Shown here: positions 33,382 through 41,110 of the stretch, piece by piece
How the letters are laid out: each line of letters opens with the position of its first letter
How positions within the stretch are numbered: position 1 is the first letter of the stretch
Assembly: GCF_026342435.1 (NCBI RefSeq)
Contig: NZ_JAPEMT010000002.1
Coordinates: 310,001-374,000, forward strand
Direction of reading: 5' to 3'
From: Streptomyces sp. NBC_00237
GTDB taxonomy: Bacteria; Actinomycetota; Actinomycetes; Streptomycetales; Streptomycetaceae
DNA length: 64,000 nt
Position numbers and translations under genes: made by a program
The notes under the pieces: generated by a model
What the model was told of the DNA's origin: nothing
The model's input: the letters and a program-made list of their open reading frames with translations, nothing else
Database searches by the model: none

Positions 33382-35034
33382 CTAACGGGCCTGGCGGGCG
33401 TCCTCGCGCAGCAGTTCGGCCGCCTTCTCGGCAAGGGCGACGGTCGGCGCGTGGGTGTGCCCCCGGGTGATGTTCGGCATCACTGAAGCGTCGACGACCC
33501 GCAGCCCGTCCACCCCTCTGACCCGCAGCCTCGGATCGGTGACCGACTGCGCGTCGCGGCCCATCCGGCACGTGCCGGTGGGGTGGTAGAGGGTTTCCAG
33601 GGAGCCGCGCAGGGCTGCGGTGAGTTCCGCGTCGTCGACGACGCCGGGGTAGTGACCCATGGGCCCGCTGGTGTACGGGGCGAGGGCCCGCCCCGCGAAG
33701 AGGCTCTCGGCGTGCCGGACACCGGCGACGATGCGGCGCAGGTCGGTGCCGCCGGGGTCGGTCAGATAGCCGGGGTCGATGCGCGGCGGAACGTCGGGGT
33801 CGGGCCCGCCGAGGGTGAGGCGGCCGGCGCTGGCGGGCTGGAGGAGGACGACGCCGATGGTGAGGCCGTGTTCGGTCGGCGCGGTGAGCCCGTGTCCGAT
33901 GAACGGCACGGGGGCGAAGATCAGTTCCAGGTCGGGGGCGTCGAGTCCGGGCCCGCTGCGGACGAAGGCGACGGCTTCGGCGACGTTGGAGGTGAGCGGT
34001 CCGCGTCCCGCGAGGAGATAGCGGGCCAGGTTGGCGGGGGTGTCGGCGCCGGTGAGGGTGATCGGGTCGGGGCAGCGCAGGGTGACGGCGGTGGAGAGGT
34101 GGTCCTGGAGGTGGCGGCCCACCTCGGGCGACACGACGCGCACCTCGATGCCAAGAGCCCCCAGCTCGTCGGGGTCACCGATGCCGGAGTGCAGAAGAAG
34201 GTACGGGGACCCGATCGCACCGGCACTGAGCACCACCTCGCGGCGCGCGGCGAGAATCCGGGTGCCGGGCACCCCGTCGACCTCGACGCCGACGACGCGG
34301 CGGGAGCCCGGGGCGAACCGGAGCCGCCGCACCCGGGCCCCGGTGAGAACGTCGAGGTTGGGGCGGCGGCGGGCGGGCCTCAGATATCCGTCGGCGGCGC
34401 TCCACCGGCTGCCGCGCCGCTGGTTGAGGGGGGTGACGGCGAAACCGCTGTGGTCGGGGCCGTTCAGCTCGGGCAGTTCCCGGAGCCCTTCCTCGCGGCA
34501 GGCGTCCAGGAAGGCGGCGGTGAGGGGGCTCGGATCGCGGGGCGGCGAGATGAACAGCGGCCCTTCGGTGCCGTACCCGCTGTGCGCTGGGGCCTCTCCC
34601 GTCCACCGCTCGGCGCGCCGGAAGTACCGTACGAAGTCGTCGTAACCCCACTCGTGGCCCGCCGCCTCGCCCCACGCGTCGTAGTCGTCGCGGTGGCCGC
34701 GCACCCACATCATGGCGTTCATGGAGGAGCTGCCGCCCAGCATGTGCCCACGCGGCCAGTACAGTTCGCGCCCGTCGAGGGCCTCCTGCCTGGTGGTGCT
34801 GAAGTCCCAGTCGTACGACGTCTTGAACAGCTGGGGGAAGGCCGCGGGTATCCGGATCTCCGGCTTGCCTCGGCGGTCGGGGCCGCCGGACTCGATCAGC
34901 GCGACGCGCACGGTGGGGTCCTCGGAGAGCCGGGCGGCGAGCACGCAGCCAGCCGATCCGGCGCCGACGACGAGGTAGTCGTACGCGTGCGGGGTACCTG
35001 GCCCCTGCGCGGGGGCGAGCTTGCGGCGGCTCAA
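33382..35034 (-). CDS. GMC-family FAD oxidoreductase (choline dehydrogenase-like)
   Basis: A 550-residue glucose-methanol-choline oxidoreductase. The FAD-binding motif YDYLVVGAGSAGCVLAARLS lies near residue 20, the first GMC signature in LYWPRGHMLGGSSSMNAMMW, the second around AGAIGSPYLLLHSGIG, and the C-terminal His-containing region in LYHPTGTCRMG and VVDASVMPNITRGHTHA. TTG 35034 is chosen because AGGGAG lies six bases ahead; the frame stays open upstream but without family-like sequence. Its substrate is an alcohol of unknown identity. It runs toward the tRNA-like pair. Confidence 0.88.
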   Translation of the reverse strand: MSRRKLAPAQGPGTPHAYDYLVVGAGSAGCVLAARLSEDPTVRVALIESGGPDRRGKPEIRIPAAFPQLFKTSYDWDFSTTRQEALDGRELYWPRGHMLGGSSSMNAMMWVRGHRDDYDAWGEAAGHEWGYDDFVRYFRRAERWTGEAPAHSGYGTEGPLFISPPRDPSPLTAAFLDACREEGLRELPELNGPDHSGFAVTPLNQRRGSRWSAADGYLRPARRRPNLDVLTGARVRRLRFAPGSRRVVGVEVDGVPGTRILAARREVVLSAGAIGSPYLLLHSGIGDPDELGALGIEVRVVSPEVGRHLQDHLSTAVTLRCPDPITLTGADTPANLARYLLAGRGPLTSNVAEAVAFVRSGPGLDAPDLELIFAPVPFIGHGLTAPTEHGLTIGVVLLQPASAGRLTLGGPDPDVPPRIDPGYLTDPGGTDLRRIVAGVRHAESLFAGRALAPYTSGPMGHYPGVVDDAELTAALRGSLETLYHPTGTCRMGRDAQSVTDPRLRVRGVDGLRVVDASVMPNITRGHTHAPTVALAEKAAELLREDARQAR

Positions 35035-35180
35035 CGCGGCTCCCTGGTAAGGCGGTTGCGGACTGCTCGACGGACTTCCGCCGTGCCGGTCGTGCGGGTG
35101 GTGCGGTCGTGCCGGTGCCCCAGCATGACCGTCCGCGCGCCGTGTTACCAGTGGGTACTCGCAGCTACTCGGCGGGAGGT

Positions 35181-35432
35181 TCAGCTGCGGGCGCGGCGCA
35201 GCGTGTACCGCTCCTTCTCGGAGAGTCCGCCCCAGACGCCGAAGCGCTCGTCGTGGGTGAGGGCGTACTCCAGGCAGGCGGCGCGCATGTCGCAGGCGCC
35301 GCAGAGCTGCTTGGCCTCGCGGGTGGAGCTTCCGGGCTCCGGGAAGAAGAACTCCGGTCCGGTCTGGGCGCACAGCGCGCTCTCCCGCCAGGAGGGCTCG
35401 GAGTCGGTGGGGAGAATGACGTTGATCGGCAT
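35181..35432 (-). CDS. WhiB-family iron-sulfur regulator (Wbl)
   Basis: An 83-residue WhiB-like protein, an actinobacterial 4Fe-4S or redox-responsive transcription regulator that partners sigma factors. The four cluster Cys are in SALCAQTG and KQLCGACDMRAACLEYAL, followed by the family turn FGVWGGLSEKERYTLRR and a basic tail. ATG 35432 (MPINVILP) is chosen; a GTG three codons upstream is possible. Which Wbl it corresponds to is uncertain. It is divergent from the FAD oxidoreductase at 35690, with a short ACAC-rich repeat tract in between. Confidence 0.9.
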   Translation of the reverse strand: MPINVILPTDSEPSWRESALCAQTGPEFFFPEPGSSTREAKQLCGACDMRAACLEYALTHDERFGVWGGLSEKERYTLRRARS

Positions 35433-35550
35433 GCGGCACACGCTGCCCGGTTTCGATCAACATTCGATGAACGCGCCATCAACGTGCGGCATGCGGGGCT
35501 CCGGCACCCAGTGTCGTACAAGTTCCTCCCCCAGCCTCACCTTTGCCCGA

Positions 35551-35608
35551 CACGCGGAGACACACGGAGACACGCAGACACACGAGGGGGCACAGGGACA
35601 CACGGACA
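35551..35608 (+). repeat. ACAC-rich low-complexity tract upstream of the FAD oxidoreductase
   Basis: A stretch of loosely repeated ACACGNRGA-like units (ACACGCGGAG, ACACACGGAG, ACACGCAG and similar). No clear period and no coding function are seen. It lies in the 35442-35689 gap between divergent genes. Confidence 0.6.
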
Positions 35609-35689
35609 GGTTCGGGTTCGCTCCGTCTGGGGAGGTGGCAGGAATCGGGGCCGACTGCCGCGAGGCGCAAGGAACAAGGAGCACCGCAT

Positions 35690-37108
35690 ATGACCGATTT
35701 CGTCGTGATGGGCGGCGGCATCGCCGGGCTGGGCACCGCACTGATGCTGACCCGCCGGGGCCACACCGTCACCCTCTTCGAGAAGGACGCCCGCGCGCCG
35801 GGCGGCGACCTCGACGCCGACTTCTTCGACTGGCCGCGCGCCAGGACCGTCCCGCAGGCGGTCCAGCCGCACACGCTGCTCGGCGCGTCGCGGGCCGTAC
35901 TGATCGAGGAACTGCCCGACGTGTACGAGGAGTTGCTGCGCCTCGGCGCGAGCGAGTACCACGAGATGGGCGGGTACGAGAAGCCCCCGGAGCCCGTCCC
36001 CGGCGACGCGAACCTGGTGATGCTCCAGCCCCGGCGGATCCTGCTGGAGACCGTCCTGTACGACGCGCTGCGCGCGGAGCCGGGAGCGGTGCTGCGTTAC
36101 GGGGAGCAGGTGTCGGGCCTGCTGTTCGGCCCGCCCGAGGCCGACGGGACCCCCCGGGTGACGGGCGTACGGACGGCCGCCGGGGAGTACCGGGCGGACG
36201 TGGTCGTCGACACGGCCGGGCGGCGCGGCGGCACGGCCGCCTGGCTCACGGAGGCGGGCGGCCGGCCGCCGGTGGTGGAGAACCACCGCACGGGGGTGGC
36301 CTACTACTGCCGCTGGTACCGGCTGGCGGAGGGCGTGGCACCAGGACCGCAGGGCCCGTCGGCCGTCAACGGGAGCTCCTTCGGCGGGTGCGCGGTGTTC
36401 CCCGCCGACAACCGCGTGTTCGGCGTCCTGCTCTTCCTGCACACGGACGACCCGACGCGGGCGGCGCTGACCGACCCGGAGGTGTTCGAGGCGGCGGCGG
36501 GGGTCTTTCCTGCGGCGGCTGCGTGGCAGGCACTCGACTCCGAACCGCTGTCGGGGGTCCTGCCCATGGCGGGGCTGGAGAACCGGTGGTGCGCGCTGGT
36601 CGACGAGGAGGGCCCGGTCGTGACGGGCCTGCTGGGGGTCGGCGACAGCTTCACGCACACCAACCCGACGATGGCGCAGGGGATTTCGCTGGCGCTGTGG
36701 GCGGGGCAGTGGGTGGCGCGGCACGCGTCGTCGCCGGGCGCCGAGGCGGGGAGCGCCGCGTTCACCGCCGCGTACCACGCGTGGGCGCTGGGGGCGCTTC
36801 GGCCGTGGTTCGACGTACAGGTGGAGACGGACACGGCGCTCGGCCGTCGGTACGCGGAGCGGATCGCGGGCCCTCCGACGGGCTTCGCGCGGCAGCGGGC
36901 GGCGATGGTGGCGTGCGGGCGGACCGATCCGGTGGTGGGGCGGGCGCGGGCACGGGTGCGGCACCTGCTGGAGTTGCCGGGGAAGGCGTACGGGGGTGAG
37001 GAGGTGCGGCGGCGGTTGTCGGAGTGGCTGGCGGAGAATCCCGGGTGGGAGCCGGGGGTGGAGGGGCCGGAGAGGGAGGAGTGGGAGAAGGTGATTGAGG
37101 GGCGGTAG
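35690..37108 (+). CDS. FAD-dependent oxidoreductase (monooxygenase-like)
   Basis: A 472-residue flavoprotein. The N-terminal dinucleotide motif VVMGGGIAGLGTALMLTRRG is followed by LFEKDARAPGGDLDADF. The later GD motif is GLLGVGDSFTHTNPTMAQGI, where the Asp contacts the ribityl chain. The overall plan matches the PHBH-like/geranylgeranyl-reductase-like FAD monooxygenases. AAGGA precedes ATG 35690. Codons look native. No nearby biosynthetic partner shows what it acts on; the divergent WhiB gene may share its promoter region. Confidence 0.82.
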   Translation: MTDFVVMGGGIAGLGTALMLTRRGHTVTLFEKDARAPGGDLDADFFDWPRARTVPQAVQPHTLLGASRAVLIEELPDVYEELLRLGASEYHEMGGYEKPPEPVPGDANLVMLQPRRILLETVLYDALRAEPGAVLRYGEQVSGLLFGPPEADGTPRVTGVRTAAGEYRADVVVDTAGRRGGTAAWLTEAGGRPPVVENHRTGVAYYCRWYRLAEGVAPGPQGPSAVNGSSFGGCAVFPADNRVFGVLLFLHTDDPTRAALTDPEVFEAAAGVFPAAAAWQALDSEPLSGVLPMAGLENRWCALVDEEGPVVTGLLGVGDSFTHTNPTMAQGISLALWAGQWVARHASSPGAEAGSAAFTAAYHAWALGALRPWFDVQVETDTALGRRYAERIAGPPTGFARQRAAMVACGRTDPVVGRARARVRHLLELPGKAYGGEEVRRRLSEWLAENPGWEPGVEGPEREEWEKVIEGR

Positions 37109-37163
37109 GGGACGGCCGCGCCGCAGGTGGGCTCGGATGCTCAGGGGCGTGGAGTACGGGTGC

Positions 37164-38276
37164 TCAGCCCCCGGAGCCGGGGGTGGGAGAGCCGCTCAGG
37201 ACCTCCGCGAGGTCGTAGGACACCGGCTCCTCCAGTTGTGCGTACGTACAGCCGGAGGGGTCGCGGTCCGGCCGCCACCGCCGGAACTGCACCGTATGCC
37301 TAAACCGCGTCCCCTGCATGTGGTCGTAGGCGACTTCCACCACGCGCGACGGTTCGAGCGCCACCCACCCCTGGTCCTTGCCCCCGTTCCACCGGTTCTG
37401 GCTCCCGGGCAGCCGCCGCGTCTCGTGGGCCGACTGGTCCTCCCAGTCCGCCCACGGATGTGCGGCCCCCTCCGCCAGCCGCAGGGGCTCCAGCTCCGCC
37501 ACCAGTTCCTGGCGCCGCTGCATCGTGAACGCCGACGCCGCCCCCACGTGCTGGAGCACGCCCTCCTCGTCGTACAGCCCGAGCAGCAGCGACCCCACCA
37601 CGGGGCCCGCCGTCTTGTGCAGCCGGTACCCGGCCACCACGCAGTCCGCCGTACGCTCGTGCTTGATCTTGTACATGAGGCGCGCGTCCGGCCGGTACGG
37701 CATCGTCAGCGGCTTCGCCATAACCCCGTCGAGACCCGCCCCCTCGAAGCGCTCGAACCACACCCGGGCCGTCTCGACGTCCGTGGTCGCGGGTGCCAGG
37801 TGCACGGGCGGGGCGGCCCCCTCCATCACCTCCACCAGCGCGGCGCGCCGCTGCTCCAGGGGTACGTCGAAGAGCGCGAGGTCCTCCAGGGCGAGCAGGT
37901 CGAAGGCGACGAAGCTCGCGGGGGTGCGCTCGGCCAGCAGTGTGATGCGGGAGTCCGCCGGGTGGATGCGGTCGGAGAGCCGCTCGAAGTCCAGTCGCCC
38001 GTCCTGGGCGATCACGATCTCCCCGTCGACGACACAGCGCGCCGGGAGGTTGGCGAGGAGGGCGGCGGCCAGCTCCGGGAAGTAGCGGGTCAGGGGCTTT
38101 CCCGTACGGCTGCCGATGACCAGGGCGTCGCCGTCGCGGTGCACGATCGCCCGGAAGCCGTCCCACTTGGCCTCGTACTGCATGCCCGGCGGGATCTTCT
38201 TGACCGCCTTGGCCAGCATGGGCTTGACCGGGGGCATGACCGGCAGATTCATCCCGTTCGGAGCATCGGAGACCAT
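37164..38276 (-). CDS. ATP-dependent DNA ligase, LigD ligase-domain type
   Basis: A 370-residue stand-alone ATP-dependent DNA ligase of the LigC/LigD ligase class, used in bacterial end joining and related repair. The adenylated Lys lies in QYEAKWDGFRAIVH (motif I KxDG), followed by GSRTGKPLTRYFPEL, VVDGEIV, FVAFDLLA, the GVMAKPL block and KIKHERTADCVVAGY. The C-terminal OB-fold part ends in PVSYDLAEVL. ATG 38276 (or 38252, MNLPVMPP) is the start. It is divergent from the polymerase half of LigD at 38340. Confidence 0.88.
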   Translation of the reverse strand: MVSDAPNGMNLPVMPPVKPMLAKAVKKIPPGMQYEAKWDGFRAIVHRDGDALVIGSRTGKPLTRYFPELAAALLANLPARCVVDGEIVIAQDGRLDFERLSDRIHPADSRITLLAERTPASFVAFDLLALEDLALFDVPLEQRRAALVEVMEGAAPPVHLAPATTDVETARVWFERFEGAGLDGVMAKPLTMPYRPDARLMYKIKHERTADCVVAGYRLHKTAGPVVGSLLLGLYDEEGVLQHVGAASAFTMQRRQELVAELEPLRLAEGAAHPWADWEDQSAHETRRLPGSQNRWNGGKDQGWVALEPSRVVEVAYDHMQGTRFRHTVQFRRWRPDRDPSGCTYAQLEEPVSYDLAEVLSGSPTPGSGG

Positions 38277-38339
38277 GGACCCAACCCTGCCCGATACCCC
38301 GATATGCGGCATTTGGAGGCTCGGCCTACCGTGGCGCAC

Positions 38340-39371
38340 ATGGGCAAAGCGGGCGAGGCGATCGAGCTGGATGCGGGTGGGCGGACGGTGCGGCTGTCCA
38401 GCCCCGACAAGGTCTACTTTCCGGCGCGCGGCCACACGAAGGCGGATGTGGCCCGCTACTACCTGGCCGTCGCCCCCGGGATCCTGCGCGCGCTGCGCGA
38501 ACGGCCCACGACCTTGGAGCGCTTCCCGGACGGCGTCGAGGGCGAGTCCTTCTACCAGAAGCACGCCCCGAAGAACGTCCCCGACTGGCTGCCCACCGCC
38601 ACCGTCACCTTCCCCAGCGGGCGCACCGCCGACGAGATCTGCCCCACCGAGGCGGCGGCCGTCCTGTGGGCGGCGAACCTCGGCACGCTGACCTTCCACC
38701 CCTGGGCGGTGCGCCGCACCCACCTCGACCACCCCGACGAACTGCGCATCGACCTGGACCCGCAGCCCGGCACGGACTTCTCCGACACGGTACGGGCGGC
38801 GCACGAGCTGCGTGCGGTGCTGGGCGAGCACGGGTTGCGCGGCTGGCCGAAGACGTCGGGCGGGCGGGGGCTGCACGTGTTCGTGCCGATCGAACCGCGC
38901 TGGGACTTCACGACGGTACGACGCGCGGCGATCGCGGTGGGCCGCGAACTGGAACGCCGCATGCCGGACCGCGTCACGACGGCGTGGTGGAAGGAGGAAC
39001 GCGGAGAACGCGTCTTCGTCGACTTCAACCAGACCGCCCGCGACCGCACGATGGCCTCCGCGTACTCGATCCGCCCGCAGCCGCACGCTCCGGTGTCGGC
39101 GCCGCTGCGCTGGGCGGAGCTGGACGAGGTGCGCCCCGAGGACTTCGACATCACCACGATGCCGCCGCGCTTCGCCGAACTCGGCGACGTACACGCGGAC
39201 TTGGACGACCACGCGTTCGTACTGGATTCACTCCTGGAGATGGCGGAGCGGGACGAGCGGGACCGGGGCCTCGGCGATCTGCCGTACCCGCCCGACTACC
39301 CGAAGATGCCGGGCGAGCCGAAGCGGGTCGCGCCGAGTCGTGCGCGGCACGAGGAGCGGGGAGAGGGATGA
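38340..39371 (+). CDS. LigD-type primase/polymerase domain protein (NHEJ)
   Basis: A 343-residue stand-alone LigD polymerase (archaeo-eukaryotic primase fold) that fills and extends broken ends during non-homologous end joining. Motifs: RLSSPDKVYFPARGHTKADV, ESFYQKHAPKNVPDWL, the catalytic DxD in LRIDLDPQPGTDF, KTSGGRGLHVFVPI and VFVDFNQTARDRTMASAYS. ATG 38340 is used; GTG 38331 and ATG 38304 are in frame, and GGAGG at 38315 could serve the GTG. Its stop overlaps the start of the next gene (ATGA). It is divergent from the ligase; no Ku gene lies in the window. Confidence 0.87.
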   Translation: MGKAGEAIELDAGGRTVRLSSPDKVYFPARGHTKADVARYYLAVAPGILRALRERPTTLERFPDGVEGESFYQKHAPKNVPDWLPTATVTFPSGRTADEICPTEAAAVLWAANLGTLTFHPWAVRRTHLDHPDELRIDLDPQPGTDFSDTVRAAHELRAVLGEHGLRGWPKTSGGRGLHVFVPIEPRWDFTTVRRAAIAVGRELERRMPDRVTTAWWKEERGERVFVDFNQTARDRTMASAYSIRPQPHAPVSAPLRWAELDEVRPEDFDITTMPPRFAELGDVHADLDDHAFVLDSLLEMAERDERDRGLGDLPYPPDYPKMPGEPKRVAPSRARHEERGEG

Positions 39372-40504
39372 GCAGCGAAGTACCCGAGGCGGACGAGTCC
39401 GGAACCACGGCCGACACCAAGGCCGACACCGAGGCCGACGCCAACACCGGACCCGCGCCCGAGCGGCACGGGGCGCACGGCCGGGTGCGGACCGGGGCGG
39501 AGCGGTGGGAGGCGTTCAAGAAGGGGCCGTTCCTGCCCGCGACCGTCCTGGTGTTCATCCTGGCCGCGGCGGCGGGGCTGTTCGCGGGCTCGTACACGTA
39601 CACGATGGCGAATCCCACTCCGCACCACATTCCGGCGGCGGTCGTCGGCGATCCGGCGACGCCGCAGTTGAGGTTGTTCGTGGCGGGGATGGACAAGGCG
39701 CTGCCGGGTTCGCTGAAGGTGACGCCGTACGCGACGGACGCGGCGGCCCGGGAGGCGGTGGAAGAACAGCGCGAGTTCGCGGTGCTGCGGGCGGACGGCC
39801 GGAAGGTGGAGCTCGACGTGTCGGGCGCTTCGGGTGCCTCGGTGGCGCAGTTGCTCGGGGAGGCCGGGGCGAAGGTGGGCCGGGCCGCCGGGATCGACGT
39901 CGAGGTGAAGGACGTCAAGCCCTTGCAGAAGGGTGACCCGCGAGGTCTCGCGCTCTTCTACATCTCACTCGCCGCGGTGATCATCGGCTTCGTCGGAGCG
40001 ATCCAACTGAGCGTGCACGCGCGGGGGTTGAACCCGGCCGAGCGGATCGGCTTCCATGTCGCCTACTCCCTGCTCGGGGCGTTCGCGATCGCGGCGGTGG
40101 TGGACTGGTGGCTGGGGGCCCTCGATCTCCCCTTCGTCGAATCGTGGTTGATTCTGGCGCTGACGATGTTCACGTCGGGGATGGTCTTCACGATGTTCAA
40201 CACGTTGATGGGGCGGTGGGCGATGCTCCCGACGTGGGGGCTGATGGTGCTGCTGGGCAACCCGTCGTCGGGCGGGGCGGTGTCATGGCCACTCCTGCCG
40301 TCCGCGCTCGGCCACATCGGGCGGTGGCTGCCGCCGGGGGCTTCGGTGAACGCGCAGCACACGGCGGTGTACTTCCAGGGGCATCAGCATGTGTTGCCGT
40401 ACGCGGTGCTGGTGGGGTGGGCGGTGGTGTCGTGCACGGTCTTCTGGGTGTGGCGGCACCGGCATCCGGGCGGACGGGAGCGGTCGGCGGCCCACGCGGG
40501 CTAG
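39368..40504 (+). CDS. multipass membrane protein (YhgE/ABC-2 permease-like)
   Basis: A 378-residue membrane protein. The N-terminal 45 residues are acidic and repetitive. One hydrophobic span follows at about 55-75 (PATVLVFILAAAAGLFAG), then an extracytoplasmic domain of about 120 residues (PHHIPAAVVGDPATPQLRLF), then about five spans in the C-terminal half. This topology fits the YhgE/ABC-2-type permease group. Its ATG overlaps the polymerase stop by four bases, so the two are translated together, although a link to DNA repair is not obvious. Confidence 0.75.
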   Translation: MSSEVPEADESGTTADTKADTEADANTGPAPERHGAHGRVRTGAERWEAFKKGPFLPATVLVFILAAAAGLFAGSYTYTMANPTPHHIPAAVVGDPATPQLRLFVAGMDKALPGSLKVTPYATDAAAREAVEEQREFAVLRADGRKVELDVSGASGASVAQLLGEAGAKVGRAAGIDVEVKDVKPLQKGDPRGLALFYISLAAVIIGFVGAIQLSVHARGLNPAERIGFHVAYSLLGAFAIAAVVDWWLGALDLPFVESWLILALTMFTSGMVFTMFNTLMGRWAMLPTWGLMVLLGNPSSGGAVSWPLLPSALGHIGRWLPPGASVNAQHTAVYFQGHQHVLPYAVLVGWAVVSCTVFWVWRHRHPGGRERSAAHAG

Positions 40505-40572
40505 CTCGGCGGGGGCTGCATCGCTTGTGCGGCTGCTCCCTGCTCGCTGGGGCTTGCGTGCACGTGCCCCTT

Positions 40573-40760
40573 CAGGGGCGCGGGGCTGTGTCACTGTGCG
40601 GCTCTGCCGCGCGGGCGCTCCCGGCTCCGCTGGGGCTTGCCTGGACGTGCCCCGTTAGGGGCGCGGGGAACTGCGCGACCAGCCACGACACGCCCGCACG
40701 TGTGCGGGACAGCCGCGCGGCAAGCGCTCTAGGTGAAGGGGCGGGGAGGGGCAGCCCGCC
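40573..40760. repeat. dispersed GC-rich intergenic repeat, copy 1
   Basis: A block of about 190 bp with the landmarks AGGGGCGCGGGGCTGT, GTGCGGCTC-GCCGCGCGGGCGC, AGGGGCGCGGGGAACTGCGC, CAGCCACGAC and AGCCGCGCGGC. The same order recurs at 46695-46866. Both copies follow the stop codon of a membrane-protein gene. Such repeats are common between Streptomyces genes and may act as transcript ends. Confidence 0.75.
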
Positions 40761-40903
40761 GCAGGCGCACCCGGGCGCGGCGCACCCATAAGGCGAGGTA
40801 ACAGCGGACGGCACCGGGGTGGGCCCGGAGCGGAGGGGGCCGCCCCCTTGCCCGCCCGTCCCGCCCCCGGGGGGCGGCCCCGCCGCCCAAGGGGACGAGG
40901 CAA

Positions 40904-41045
40904 GGCGGAGCCCAAGGGGGCGAGGCGGGGGCGGAGCCCAAGGGGGCGGAGCCCAAGGGGACTAGGGAGGCGGAGCCCAAGGGGACTAGGGAGGCGGAGG
41001 GCGGAGCCCGAGGGGGCGAGGCGGGCGGAGCCCGAGGGGGCTAGG
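40904..41045 (+). repeat. six-copy G-rich intergenic repeat (GGCGGAGCCC-AGGGG)
   Basis: GCGGAGCCC(A/G)AGGGG occurs six times, beginning near 40905, 40930, 40946, 40970, 41001 and 41025, separated by CTAGGGAG- or CGAGGCGG-type linkers of unequal length. The plus strand is almost free of T. The block ends about 65 bp past the last base of the GH3 gene (at its 3' side). No open frame is convincing in 40505-41110. Confidence 0.85.
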
Positions 41046-41110
41046 CGGAAGCGGAGGGGCGAGGGCAGCGCGCAGGGAGGCTTGAGGGAAGGGGGCCGAG
41101 GGAGGGGGCC

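Noticed and set aside
33583..36999. 1138-residue open frame on the plus strand across the GMC, WhiB and FAD oxidoreductase genes
   Set aside because: It is antisense to two clear genes and a shifted frame of the third; composition is Gly/Ala/Arg-rich with no domain.
40904..41045. CRISPR array
   Set aside because: Repeats are short, impure and unevenly spaced, spacers are not unique, and no cas genes are present.
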